From: CAZPQK01 sp964588695
GTDB lineage: Bacteria > Krumholzibacteriota > Krumholzibacteriia > WVZY01 > JAKEHA01
Direction of reading: 5' to 3'
Assembly (NCBI GenBank): GCA_964588695.1
Contig: CAZPQK010000003.1
Location: 248,001 to 312,000, forward strand
DNA length: 64,000 nt
Position numbers and translations under genes: made by a program. Shown here piece after piece: positions 8,036 to 16,967 of this stretch; the stretch's first letter is position 1; each line of letters starts with the position of its first letter. The notes under the pieces were generated by a model that was not told where the DNA came from, ran no database searches, and saw only the letters and a program-made list of their open reading frames with translations.

Positions 8036-9757
8036 CTACTTGGTTACCACGAGCTTGATCGATCGCTCCACGCCGCCCGCGGTTAGACATGCGAAGTAAA
8101 CGCCGCTCGGCACACCATCCGCTTCCCAGGTTTCCTCGTACGTTCCCGCTGTCAGCACCCGGTCCACCAGGGTGGCCACGTGTCCGCCGCGTGCGTCGAA
8201 GATCTCCAACGTGACATTCACAAACGAGGGAACGGTGAACTGGATCGTCGTCGATGGATTAAACGGGTTGGGGTAATTCTGGCGCAGCGCGTACTTGCTG
8301 GCGGGAAGGTCGGGCGTGCTGCTAACGGTGTCGTTTTCGTAAATAAACAGAAGGTCGTCGATCTCGTCGATGCCGGTGATGTCGACGTCGCCGTCGTTGT
8401 CGCGGTCGTGCAAGATCACGCACGACCCGGCGCCGCTGGCAGACTTAATAATCGGCGCGCCGAACACACCGCTGCCGTTGTTCTCATAGATCTTAAAGTC
8501 CACTGCCGAGTAATTGCTGGACACCATGTCCAGGTCGCCGTCGCCGTCGATGTCGCCCAGGTCAATCGCCAAAGGAAAACCCGGCGACGAGTAGTTAACA
8601 ACGTTGGCCAGACCGCCCGCGCCATCGCCCATCACCACGCCAACGTTATGCGAATACGAATTGGCCGCGACCACGTCGACGTGTCCGTCGCCGTTAACAT
8701 CACCCGCAGCCAGCATCCAAGGCGTTCCTCCCGCAGAGGTTTTGGTCGCGTAGGTCAAACCGCCGGCGCCATCGCCCAACAGGAGAATGATCTCGCCGCT
8801 GTTGAACGTTCCCACGAACAGGTCCATGATGCCGTCGCCGTTGGCGTCACCGGCGGCGCACGATGTTTCGCCGACGCCACCGCCTTCCATAAACGTTGCC
8901 GTACCCAGCGCGCCACTGCCGTCGTTGTGGAACATGGCCATGTTATCGCCGGCCCGGTGAGCGGTTACCACGTCATCGTCGCCGTCGGCGTCGAGGTCGA
9001 TAATCGCGACGCCGCGCACCGCAAAGCTTGCCGTGTACGGAACCTCGGCACCCAACGCGCCGGTGCCGGTGCCCATAAACACACTAAGGATGTTGTTGCC
9101 GGCGTTGCCAATCGCGATGTCGATTTGTCCGTCGCTGTTAAAGTCGGCGCCTTCGATGGGGCTGGGAAAGTTGCCGGCGGGCAACGGGTAAACGACGAAC
9201 GATCCGTAGCTGCCGGTGCCGTCGTTAAGAAACACGCGCACGTCGGACGAAATTTCGTTGGGCACTGCGAGGTCGGAGTAGCCGTCGTTGTTTAAGTCAC
9301 CGGCATAGGCGCCGTAGCTTTGAATGTGCGACTCGCCGGCTTGACGAATAGGAACAACGTCGACTTGCGCCTGGTCCAAAACGCCCGGTGCGGGCTTCGC
9401 CCAAAAGCCAAACTTATACCCGCCGACCAACGGTGCGCCACCGCTGTCCAGAATCCCCGCAGTCAACGACACCATCACGTACTCGCCGGCAAAGAACGGC
9501 TGGCTGGGCACAAACCGTACCTGGCCGCCGCTAACGCTATACATCCCCATCGCGGGGCCCGACCAGCGGCCACACACCCGAAACGTGCCCGCGTTCACCG
9601 AGCCCAGTTGAACCGGTGTGTCAAAGTTGACTTCGATAAAGTTAAAGCGGTCGCCGTCGATGGCGTTGGCGGTGGGGCTGGTGCTGATCACGCTGGGCGT
9701 CGCTAGCACCGGGAGCGCAAAACACATAAGAATAAGTGCGAGTAGAAACCGAGGCAT
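8036..9757 (-). CDS. Secreted FG-GAP/VCBS-repeat protein with T9SS type A sorting domain
   Basis: A 573-residue exported protein. I chose the ATG at 9757 (GGAG upstream), which starts a signal peptide ending ALPVLA. Next comes an Ig-like Big_5 type domain (VNFDTPVQLG, FRVCGRW, VRFVPSQPFFAGEY), then at least six FG-GAP/VCBS repeats with calcium-loop motifs (DLNNDGYSDL, DFNSDGQIDI, DLDADGDDD, DANGDGIMDL, DVNGDGHVDV, DIDGDGDLDM) forming a predicted beta-propeller. The last 85 residues are the FlgD-like/T9SS domain beginning LRQNYPNPFNPSTTIQF and ending in a Lys. It is predicted to be secreted by a type IX pathway and possibly attached to the surface. Confidence 0.9.
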   Translation of the reverse strand: MPRFLLALILMCFALPVLATPSVISTSPTANAIDGDRFNFIEVNFDTPVQLGSVNAGTFRVCGRWSGPAMGMYSVSGGQVRFVPSQPFFAGEYVMVSLTAGILDSGGAPLVGGYKFGFWAKPAPGVLDQAQVDVVPIRQAGESHIQSYGAYAGDLNNDGYSDLAVPNEISSDVRVFLNDGTGSYGSFVVYPLPAGNFPSPIEGADFNSDGQIDIAIGNAGNNILSVFMGTGTGALGAEVPYTASFAVRGVAIIDLDADGDDDVVTAHRAGDNMAMFHNDGSGALGTATFMEGGGVGETSCAAGDANGDGIMDLFVGTFNSGEIILLLGDGAGGLTYATKTSAGGTPWMLAAGDVNGDGHVDVVAANSYSHNVGVVMGDGAGGLANVVNYSSPGFPLAIDLGDIDGDGDLDMVSSNYSAVDFKIYENNGSGVFGAPIIKSASGAGSCVILHDRDNDGDVDITGIDEIDDLLFIYENDTVSSTPDLPASKYALRQNYPNPFNPSTTIQFTVPSFVNVTLEIFDARGGHVATLVDRVLTAGTYEETWEADGVPSGVYFACLTAGGVERSIKLVVTK

Positions 9758-9811
9758 GGCGTCTCCAGGGGATCGGGCGCGGGGTCTAGTTAATGATAAC
9801 CGAATTGGCGC

Positions 9812-9845
9812 AAAAGAAAAGGGCGTGTCCGTGGACACGCCCTTT
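9812..9845 (-). terminator. Intrinsic terminator of the M3 peptidase gene
   Basis: A perfect 13-bp inverted repeat (9818-9830 with 9833-9845) separated by two bases. Read on the minus strand it is followed by TTTTCTTTT. It lies 50 nt downstream of the M3 peptidase stop. Confidence 0.85.
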
Positions 9846-9898
9846 GTGGCTGCAATCTGTGCGACACAGATATACTAGTGTTTGCTTGACGCCGACGC

Positions 9899-12001
9899 CT
9901 AGTTGAGTCCGCGACGAACCAGCAGCGGCTCAATTTCGGGCTCGCGACCGCGGAAGCGCTTGTATAGCGTCATCGGATCTTCGGTACCACCTCGGGCAAG
10001 AATGTTGTCGCGGAAACTTTGCGCGGTTTTCTTGTCCAGAATTCCATTCTCCTTGAACGCCTGGAACGCGTCGGCGTCGACAACCTCGGCCCAAATGTAA
10101 CTGTAGTAACCCGAGCTATAACCGCCCGCGAAAATGTGGCGGAAATAAGTGCTTCGGTAGCGGGGAATGATCTCGGGGATCAGGCCCATGCGGTCGAGGC
10201 TTTTCTTTTCGAAGCTCGCCGCGTCGACAGTAGTGCCGTCCTTAATGGTGTGGTAGTCCATGTCCAGAAGCGACGCCGCCAGGTATTCGACGGTAGCAAA
10301 ACCCTGGTTGAACAACTTCGCGTTGTTCATCTTCTCGACCAGCGCGTCGGGAATCAGCTCGCCGGTCTTGTAGTGGCGCGCGTAGAACTTTAACACTTCC
10401 GGCTGTGTCGCCCAGTTTTCGATAACCTGCGACGGCATCTCTACAAAGTCTCGCGACACCGACGTACCCGAAAGGCTCTCGTAACGGCAGTCCGAAAACA
10501 TTCCGTGTAGCGCGTGACCGAACTCGTGGAACAACGTGTTGGTCTCATCAAGGCTAAGCAACGCGGGGGTGTCGGCCGTTGGCTTGGACACGTTGGACAC
10601 ATTAATAACGATCGGAATAACGTTTTCGTCTTGCTTCCAGGTACGGTGCTGGCTGCGGAAAGTGGTCATCCATGCGCCGCCGCGCTTGCTCGACCGCGGG
10701 TGCGGGTCGACCATGTAGATGGCCATTAGCGATCCGTCGTTGTCGTGAACTTCGTAGGTACGAACTTCCGGGTGGTATTTGGGAATGTCGTTGCGCTCGT
10801 GGAACGTAATACCCCACAGCTCGGTGGCCATCGCGAACATACCCTTAAAGACGTTGCTGACTTCAAAGTAAGGACGCAGCGCTTCGTCGTCGAAGTCGTA
10901 CTTGGCTTTCTTTACTTTCTCGCCGTAGTACCACCAGTCCCACGACTCCAGCTTGAAGTCGTTGCCTTCGGCGTAAACCATCTTCTGCATTTCTTCGCGT
11001 TCGGCCTTGGCGCGTTCCAGTGCCGGCTTCCACAGCTTGTTCAAAAGTTGGTAAACCGCATCGGGCGTTTTGGCCATGTTATCGTCCAGCACGAAGTGCG
11101 CGTGGGTGTCGTAACCCAGCAGCCGGGCGCGCGTTGCTCGCAGCGACGCCATCTCTTCGAGGATGTCTTTATTGTCGTTTTCGTCGCCGTTGTCACCCTT
11201 CATAAAGTAACCGCGGTAGAGTTTTTCGCGCAGGTCGCGTTTTGGCGAATAGGTGAGAAACGGAATCATGCTGGGCTTGTGAATGGTGAACACCCACTTG
11301 CCTTCGTGTCCGCGCTCGGTGGCGGCTTCGGCAGCGGCTTCAATAGACGCGGCGGGCAGGCCTTCCAGGTCGGCCTTGTTGTCGATGACCAACTCAAAAG
11401 CGTTGTTTTCGTTTAGCACGTGCTTGCCAAAGTCGAGCGTCAGCGTCGACAGACGTTCGTTGATTTTGCGGAACTCGGCTTTGTCGGCTTCCGAAAGGTT
11501 GGCACCACCACGCACAAAGCCTTTATAGGTTTCTTCCAAAAGGCGCATCTGTTCGGTGCTCAGGCCGAGACTCTTGCGCTGGTCGTAGATTGCTTTGACG
11601 CGCTTAAACAACTTCGGGTCCAAGTTGATGTCGTCGTTAAGCGCAGTCAGGCGCGGCGCAATCTCGGTAGCGATCGCGTCGATGTCGTCGTTGGTGTCGG
11701 AACCGCGCAGGTTAAAGAACACCGTCGCCACACTATTCAGCAGTTTGCCGGAGTACTCCATCGCTTCAATCGTGTTGGCGAAAGTCGGAGGTTCGGTGCT
11801 GTTGGCGATCGCGTCGATTTCGGCGCGTTGCTGCTTAATGCCCTCTTCCATCGCGGGCATGTAGTGGTCGGTTGAGATTTTTGCAAAGTTGGGCACTTCA
11901 AAGGGTGTGCCCCAGTCGGCAAAGAAGGGATTAGTTTGTGCCATCGCCATTGGTGCCAAAAGCAGCACCACGGTTAGGGCCGTAGCCAGCCGCAGCCTCA
12001 T
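9899..12001 (-). CDS. dcp: M3 family zinc metallopeptidase, peptidyl-dipeptidase Dcp type
   Basis: A 700-residue exported oligopeptidase that would remove dipeptides from peptide C-termini in the periplasm. There is a signal peptide (VVLLLAPMAMAQ) and the whole thimet/Dcp fold: an N-terminal helical region (DHYMPAMEEGIKQQRAEI), ATRARLLGYDTHAHFVLDD, and the catalytic LFHEFGHALHG with His492, Glu493 and His496, with the third-ligand region LASLLDMDYHT after it. C-terminal YYSYIWAEVVDADAF and DPMTLYKRFRGREP are characteristic. The length matches the family. GGAGGAATACC precedes the ATG, and a strong terminator follows. Confidence 0.92.
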   Translation of the reverse strand: MRLRLATALTVVLLLAPMAMAQTNPFFADWGTPFEVPNFAKISTDHYMPAMEEGIKQQRAEIDAIANSTEPPTFANTIEAMEYSGKLLNSVATVFFNLRGSDTNDDIDAIATEIAPRLTALNDDINLDPKLFKRVKAIYDQRKSLGLSTEQMRLLEETYKGFVRGGANLSEADKAEFRKINERLSTLTLDFGKHVLNENNAFELVIDNKADLEGLPAASIEAAAEAATERGHEGKWVFTIHKPSMIPFLTYSPKRDLREKLYRGYFMKGDNGDENDNKDILEEMASLRATRARLLGYDTHAHFVLDDNMAKTPDAVYQLLNKLWKPALERAKAEREEMQKMVYAEGNDFKLESWDWWYYGEKVKKAKYDFDDEALRPYFEVSNVFKGMFAMATELWGITFHERNDIPKYHPEVRTYEVHDNDGSLMAIYMVDPHPRSSKRGGAWMTTFRSQHRTWKQDENVIPIVINVSNVSKPTADTPALLSLDETNTLFHEFGHALHGMFSDCRYESLSGTSVSRDFVEMPSQVIENWATQPEVLKFYARHYKTGELIPDALVEKMNNAKLFNQGFATVEYLAASLLDMDYHTIKDGTTVDAASFEKKSLDRMGLIPEIIPRYRSTYFRHIFAGGYSSGYYSYIWAEVVDADAFQAFKENGILDKKTAQSFRDNILARGGTEDPMTLYKRFRGREPEIEPLLVRRGLN

Positions 12002-12169
12002 GGTATTCCTCCGAACGAATCAATTAGATGAGTTTAAGCATATAGAAAGGTTAAGGCAGGATTATTGTGACGCGTGATTGTAACAGATTTACGCGCTCTG
12101 CGACCAGGAATCCGGCGCCACCCACACAGTCGTATGGGGCGTGGTTGCAACGGGTTAGCACCGGCGGCG

Positions 12170-12910
12170 CTATTCCACGCGGCCGACTTTAATGTGCAGC
12201 GGCCAGCGTAACGCAAGCCGCCGGTCTCCCCAGGCGGTGCGAAGCTGGTCAATCACGCTGTCGGTGGGCTCGCCGCCGTTGGCGTCGCGATATGCCTGAG
12301 TTCCCGACCACGAGTCGACAAAACCCAACCAATCGTTCAGCGACCATTCATTGCGAAACACAAACTCGGGGTGGTCGATGGGCGTGAAAGGGAAGTCCAG
12401 GTTCCGATAACGGTCTAGCTGCGGCTGCATAACCTTGGGCCAGTAGTCTTTTAGAACGTCCTGGATGACGTGCATGGTTAGCTTTTCGACGGTGGCCTCC
12501 GCCTTAAAACCAAAGTATCCCCACACCGCAATCACACCACGGGGTCGCAGCACGCGTTTGACTTCTGCGTAGAACTTTGGTCGATCGAACCAGTGAACCC
12601 CGGTACCCACGGTGATCAGGTCGAAGGAGTTGTCGGGGGCGGGTAGCGATTCCGCAAGCGCGCACGCGTAGACAATGTTGTCGCGATGAAACGCATGCGC
12701 CAGTTGCGAACCGCTAGCGTCGAACGCGAGCACTTGACCGAACCTCGTTGCCAAAGCAGTCGCCGCCTGCCCGCTTCCGGTAGCGCCGTCGCAGGCACGG
12801 GTAGTTGCGGGGCTGACTCGCGCAAGAAAGTCAAACAACTCGTCGGGATACGTGGGTCGGTGACGCGCGTAACTTTGTGATTGGTTAGAAAAGTGATCGT
12901 GAAACGACAT
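12170..12910 (-). CDS. Class I SAM-dependent methyltransferase (trans-aconitate methyltransferase-like)
   Basis: A 246-residue cytosolic methyltransferase. The start at 12910 gives MSFHDHFSNQSQSYARHRP, the usual opening of the Tam/YcgJ-like group. The SAM-binding motif I reads CDGATGSGQAA rather than the usual DxGCGTGQ, keeping the glycines; LAFDASGSQLAHA holds the acidic residue of motif II, ALAESLPAPDNSFDLI is motif III, and LRPRGVIAVWGYF is the post-III strand. The gene begins directly after a large hairpin (12911-12954) with no Shine-Dalgarno visible, so initiation may depend on that structure. The substrate is unknown. Confidence 0.82.
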   Translation of the reverse strand: MSFHDHFSNQSQSYARHRPTYPDELFDFLARVSPATTRACDGATGSGQAATALATRFGQVLAFDASGSQLAHAFHRDNIVYACALAESLPAPDNSFDLITVGTGVHWFDRPKFYAEVKRVLRPRGVIAVWGYFGFKAEATVEKLTMHVIQDVLKDYWPKVMQPQLDRYRNLDFPFTPIDHPEFVFRNEWSLNDWLGFVDSWSGTQAYRDANGGEPTDSVIDQLRTAWGDRRLALRWPLHIKVGRVE

Positions 12911-12954
12911 GACCCCGACAGTGTAGCGCAAAGCGCGCTACACCGTCGAGGTCG
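12911..12954 (-). promoter_or_regulatory. Long imperfect hairpin abutting a start codon
   Basis: A 44-nt inverted repeat with a 9-bp core (12921-12929 with 12935-12943) extended outward to about 19 bp with two mismatches. Its base touches the ATG of the methyltransferase gene. There is no U-tract, so it is not a standard terminator. It could end transcription of the upstream lipoprotein gene, or hide the start region of the mRNA. Confidence 0.5.
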
Positions 12955-12968
12955 GGAATCGAGCCCAA

Positions 12969-15081
12969 CTATTGCGTGGTCACGGTGCCGGTGCTCTCCA
13001 ACAGGATGTCGGATCCCACCACCGGCGGGTTGTTTACCCAGGTGTTGCCGATAGCCATGATCGTGTTCGCTCCCTGGTGGCGAATCGCGGCTACGCCCGT
13101 TCCCGAAAAGTTGTTTCCGCCGGGACTGGCCATGGTGCCAAAGTCGATCTGGGACGAGTTACGAATGGTTACCGCGTAATCGGTATTGAAAGTGCAGTTG
13201 CGAACTTGCGGTGTACCGTAGTCGGCAACGATGGCGCCGTAGCTCATCTCGATTGGGTTCGAGCTCGGTTGGTAGTTAAACGTACAACCGGTTACGGTAG
13301 TCGGACCGTTGAACTGACACGCGCCGGAGTATCCGGTAACGTTAAACGTCGAGTTGGTCACCGTTCCAGCCCGAACCACTGCGGGAAGAGAAGCGCTGAA
13401 CGTGCTATTACTGATGTTGGCCGAGCCGGTGTAAACCCCGTACGAATTGCAATCCGCCATCGAGTCTACCAGGTTACCGATGCTGCCGCTCGCGCCGGTA
13501 CCAACACCGCCGTAACCTCCTGCGAACTTGCAGTTCAAGAAGTCACCGCGACCGCCACTGATGTACACCGAAAAGTAGAGAATCGTCGTTACGTCGAGTT
13601 CGACGGTCACCCCCTCCATTTCGATCCCGTCCTGCGCGTGAATCGTCGCGCCATCCCAATCGCTAGGCAGAGTGCCCGACCCGCGGATGATACAATTGGC
13701 TCCGTACTGGGTTCCGACATCGCCCACCAGCGTGGCGTATGCCGGGAACGTAATTGGAAAGGTTTCGTCGGCGCTGTAGGTACCATTCGCCAGTTGCAAG
13801 ACGACCGGTTCGGTACCGGCGACCGAGACTGCGTGGGTGATCGAACGAAACGGCGACCCGCTGAGCCCAGTGTTGGTATCCGAACCGTTTACCGGGTCGA
13901 TGTAGTAGCGAATTACATAGGGCGCATCGACCGTTCCGCTACCAGAAATAACAATGTCTTCGCCCAGAATCGGTTGCGCGTTGCGCCAGGTGTTTCCATG
14001 CGCGCTGATCGTACCGGAGCCAACCAGGTCGATCGCCGGTCCTGTCACTTGGGAAAAGTTGTTGTTGCCGTCTTCGGTGGGTGTTCCCGCGTCGGAACCG
14101 CCACCATTCCAGGCGAGGATCCCGGTATGAACTCCTTGAAAACTATTGTTTCGTGCAATCGAGTTTCCTTGCAGTGCGAACAGCCCAGTGGTGTTGACCG
14201 CCCCGGGAAGCGGAAAGAACTGGTTCCCGGACGCATGGGTTAACCCTTGCTGGGTGGTCAGGCCCCAGCGGCCACTCGGAATGTGAAAGACGTTATTCAC
14301 CACCCACGCTGTGTTCTGATCGCCGACCGGAAGGTTGACACCGTAGTAGCTACTCGTTACTTCGTTGCCGCGAAACAGGAACTCATCGGTCGCCGGCGTC
14401 CACGCTCCGTAGCGATCGGTCGTGATGACGTTGTCGATGACATGCACGTCGTCGGCAAGGTGAGTNNNNNNNNNNNNNNNNNNNNNNNNNNNNNNNNNAG
14501 ATGGCACCCCAAACGCCTTCGATCGTGTTGTTCTGGATTGTCGCACGCGATCCACCACCGCCCGGCCGGGCGCCATCCATGGCGACGGCAAAGTGGCCAA
14601 ACTCAAAGGAGTTTGCGGCGATGCGGAATCCGCGAACCTGGGCATCGTCGGAGCACACCACGGTGGCGTGCTGCAGAGTGGTGGCGTTGGGCTGCGAGTT
14701 CACAAACGCGCCCATTCCTACAATGCTGGTGCTGGGGATTCCGTCACCCTTGCTGGGTTCGTGCCCAAGCAGCACGACCGACGCGGGGACGATCAGCGGA
14801 AAGGTTTCGTCGACACCGTAGTTGCCCGGCGCAACCTGGACCGTATCGGCCGAATCAGCAATGGCGAGCGCGGCAGTGATGGTCTTAAGCGGGCTGGAAG
14901 CCGCTCCGGTATTGGTGTCGTCGCCGTTAGTTTGATCCACGTAGATAGCCGTGGTGGGCTGCGGCGCTGGGCCGGGCCCGTTGTCGTCCATCGTCGGAGC
15001 CGTTGGGTCGTCGGAACACCCGACCGCAAGGGCCAGCGTGAGCAACAGGGAACTTACAACTTTAATATGTCTGGATTTCAT
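12969..15081 (-). CDS. DUF1565 right-handed beta-helix lipoprotein, interrupted by assembly gap
   Basis: One gene split in the assembly by 33 Ns at 14466-14498. The 5' part (15081 to 14499) starts with a lipoprotein signal (LTLALAVGC), preceded by AGAGGTG, and a first DUF1565 unit IYVDQTNGDDTNTGAASSP. The 3' part (14465 to 12969) has many short beta-helix coils (NSTFNVTGYSG, CTFNYQ, RNCTFNTDY, NNFSGTG) and a second DUF1565 unit YYIDPVNGSDTNTGLSGSP. The two parts are in different frames across the Ns, so the N count is not the true gap length. It is predicted to be an outer-surface pectate-lyase-like fold without recognised catalytic residues. Confidence 0.82.
14466..14498. other. Assembly gap (33 Ns)
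   Basis: A run of undetermined bases inside the DUF1565 lipoprotein gene. The reading frames on both sides do not join across it, so its length is only a placeholder. Collapsed beta-helix repeats are a plausible cause. Confidence 0.99.
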
Positions 15082-15209
15082 ATCGATCACCTCTGGGTTA
15101 AGCCCCGACCGCGCGAATTCAGAGTGCCGGTCGGGTCGCACCAGTAAACGCCGGGAACTGGCGCGAAAGTGATCACAAAAAATTGAAGTATTTTTGGGCA
15201 GCGGCAATG

Positions 15210-16292
15210 CTAGCCGGAGAGGGCGTCCGCCAGGAGTCCATGAAAGTGGTGGGTGCCGGTCTCGCGCTTGGGCGAGTATCGACCGCGATCGTAAAGCCGC
15301 GAGCGCACACCGGTCTGTACCGCCTCGACGATGGCTTCGTCTTCGCGTTCGACACGGTCGAGTTCGCTACCTACGCCCTGGTCCAGAAGCGACTCGTCTC
15401 CCACGTACGTCAAAAAAGACACCCGTGTGCGGCCCACGCCGAGCGGTTTTACCACGTTCACGCTGATACCCCACGGATACACATTAATCATGAGGTTGGG
15501 GAACAGCCAAAAGTAGTACCCGCCGATGTCGCGCCCGTGGTCTGGCGATGTCGTGGGAAGGTCCAGGGTGGGGCCGTTGGTCGCGGTGCCGATTTGCAGA
15601 CTGGAGTGGTCAAACAGAATGGTCTCGTAGTCCGGATACGAAACCGCCGCGCTCAGGCTGGCGTGTACGAATGGAATGTGAAAACCCTCCAGGTAGTTTT
15701 CGCAGTACAGCGCCCAGTTGGCAGCGACCAGGTAGTCGCGCGACCGGGTCGGATCAAAGCGAAGTTGTCCGAAATCCATCCAGCCAATTCGATCCATCAC
15801 CGGGCGTATCCAATCGGCAAACGAAGGTCCCGTTCCGATACGCGTAAACAGCATCGGTCCCAGCGCTTCGATCGACAGAGATGGTAGATTATCGGTCGCG
15901 CTGGGGAAATCGGCGCAGTCTTCGAACTCGGGCATGCTCAAGAAACTGCCATCCAACGCAAAGCGACGGCCGTGATAGCGACAGCGCAGCGACTTTTCGA
16001 CACCCGCGTGTTCGCAAACCAGGTTGCCGCGGTGGGTACATACGTTACTAAGGCAGTGCAGTTCGTCGTCGGTGTCGCGCACCAGCAGCAGAGGTTCGTT
16101 CAGCGATCCGTCTAGCAGTGTAATTGGGGCGACCGCCCCGGGCACGCGAACATCGCTGACGTCACCGGCTAGTTGCCAACTGTTGGCAAATACGCGTTCC
16201 AGGAGACTAGTGTAAACCTCCTGGTCGGTATACAGCCAGGACGGCGGCGTCTGCGCCCGGGTAATGTCGGGGTTGTGTTGAAAGTGTCGCAT
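15210..16292 (-). CDS. Rieske non-heme iron aromatic ring-hydroxylating oxygenase, alpha subunit
   Basis: A 360-residue cytosolic oxygenase that would use electrons from a reductase to hydroxylate or demethylate an organic substrate. The Rieske [2Fe-2S] motif is complete (NVCTHRGNLVCEH, then LRCRYHGRRF: C-x-H and C-x2-H). The catalytic domain has NWALYCENYLEGFHIPFVH, the His pair of the mononuclear iron site, with a later acidic ligand not assigned. The length is short but within the range of choline-monooxygenase/carnitine-oxygenase-like members. No partner reductase is adjacent, and the substrate is unknown. The ribosome site is weak. Confidence 0.88.
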   Translation of the reverse strand: MRHFQHNPDITRAQTPPSWLYTDQEVYTSLLERVFANSWQLAGDVSDVRVPGAVAPITLLDGSLNEPLLLVRDTDDELHCLSNVCTHRGNLVCEHAGVEKSLRCRYHGRRFALDGSFLSMPEFEDCADFPSATDNLPSLSIEALGPMLFTRIGTGPSFADWIRPVMDRIGWMDFGQLRFDPTRSRDYLVAANWALYCENYLEGFHIPFVHASLSAAVSYPDYETILFDHSSLQIGTATNGPTLDLPTTSPDHGRDIGGYYFWLFPNLMINVYPWGISVNVVKPLGVGRTRVSFLTYVGDESLLDQGVGSELDRVEREDEAIVEAVQTGVRSRLYDRGRYSPKRETGTHHFHGLLADALSG

Positions 16293-16422
16293 TTGCCTGA
16301 CTCCCGGAACGCGTTAAAGATTCTGCAAAGGCACAGGCACCCGCCCGTTCCGCCCGCTCGCTAAGTGTAAAATCACGCGCTCCAAAACACAACGTTTGCC
16401 GCCGCCCCCCGGGTTTGAACGG

Positions 16423-16451
16423 TTGCCCGCAATCGGCCTTTCGGTTATACT
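16423..16451 (+). promoter_or_regulatory. Sigma70-like promoter for the RRM gene
   Basis: TTGCCC (16423-16428), a 17-bp spacer and TATACT (16446-16451). Transcription would start near 16458, leaving a leader of about 165 nt before the RRM start codon. The 16293-16621 interval between the Rieske and RRM genes contains nothing else that I recognise. Confidence 0.6.
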
Positions 16452-16621
16452 TGCGGTGTTCGCACTTGCCACCTTTCGTCTTCTCCAGGTTTGTTCCTTT
16501 TGAGTCGATTCCCAGCAAAGTTGTCGAATTAGGTCGAAGTTCTGACCTACAGTCCGCGTGCGGGGACGCATGTCGTCGCGCATTGTTTTGGTCCATGTCC
16601 AAGTGAGGGAATTCAAAGCCC

Positions 16622-16876
16622 ATGTCTACCAAGAAACTTTTCGTCGGCAATTTGCCGTTCAGTGCTACTCAAGATGAAGTCCGTGACCTTTTCGCCCAGC
16701 ATGGTGACGTTGCAAGCGTCCAGCTGATTAACGATCGTGAGACGGGTCGTCCGCGCGGCTTCGGTTTTGTGGAAATGGACGCGGACGGCGCTCAAAAAGC
16801 GCTGGAAACGCTCGACGGACAGGACTTTGGTGGCCGTGATCTTCGTGTCAACGAAGCTCACGAACGCCGTCGCTAG
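16622..16876 (+). CDS. Small RRM-domain RNA-binding protein
   Basis: An 84-residue single-domain RNA-binding protein, like cyanobacterial and other bacterial cold-induced Rbp proteins. RNP2 is LFVGNL (6-11) and RNP1 is RGFGFVEM (45-52), with the two Phe that stack on RNA bases. The helices TQDEVRDLFAQHG and GAQKALETLDG complete the fold; the C-terminus is basic (HERRR). It likely acts as an RNA chaperone in the cytosol. A recognisable promoter lies about 170 nt upstream, giving a long leader, and a strong terminator follows, so it is monocistronic. Confidence 0.92.
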   Translation: MSTKKLFVGNLPFSATQDEVRDLFAQHGDVASVQLINDRETGRPRGFGFVEMDADGAQKALETLDGQDFGGRDLRVNEAHERRR

Positions 16877-16896
16877 TTCGGTCAATCTTTGCAGTC

Positions 16897-16935
16897 AAAA
16901 GCCCCGGCCAGGTTCAACCCTGGCTGGGGCTTTTT
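16897..16935 (+). terminator. Intrinsic terminator of the RRM gene (also usable from the minus strand)
   Basis: A 12-bp stem (16901-16912 with 16919-16930, one G-U pair), a six-base loop and five Ts. Four As precede the stem, so it can also end transcription of the kinase-STAND gene converging from the right. Confidence 0.88.
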
Positions 16936-16967
16936 AGTTGCGGTGTGGTTTGATTTGTAAAGCGGGG

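Noticed and set aside
8180..9295. A 371-codon plus-strand reading frame
   Set aside because: It is the antisense of the FG-GAP repeats. Low-complexity V/A/H-rich content with no domains; the minus strand protein is clearly real.
12972..14243. A 423-codon plus-strand reading frame
   Set aside because: Antisense shadow of the DUF1565 lipoprotein; Arg/Val-rich with no fold motifs.
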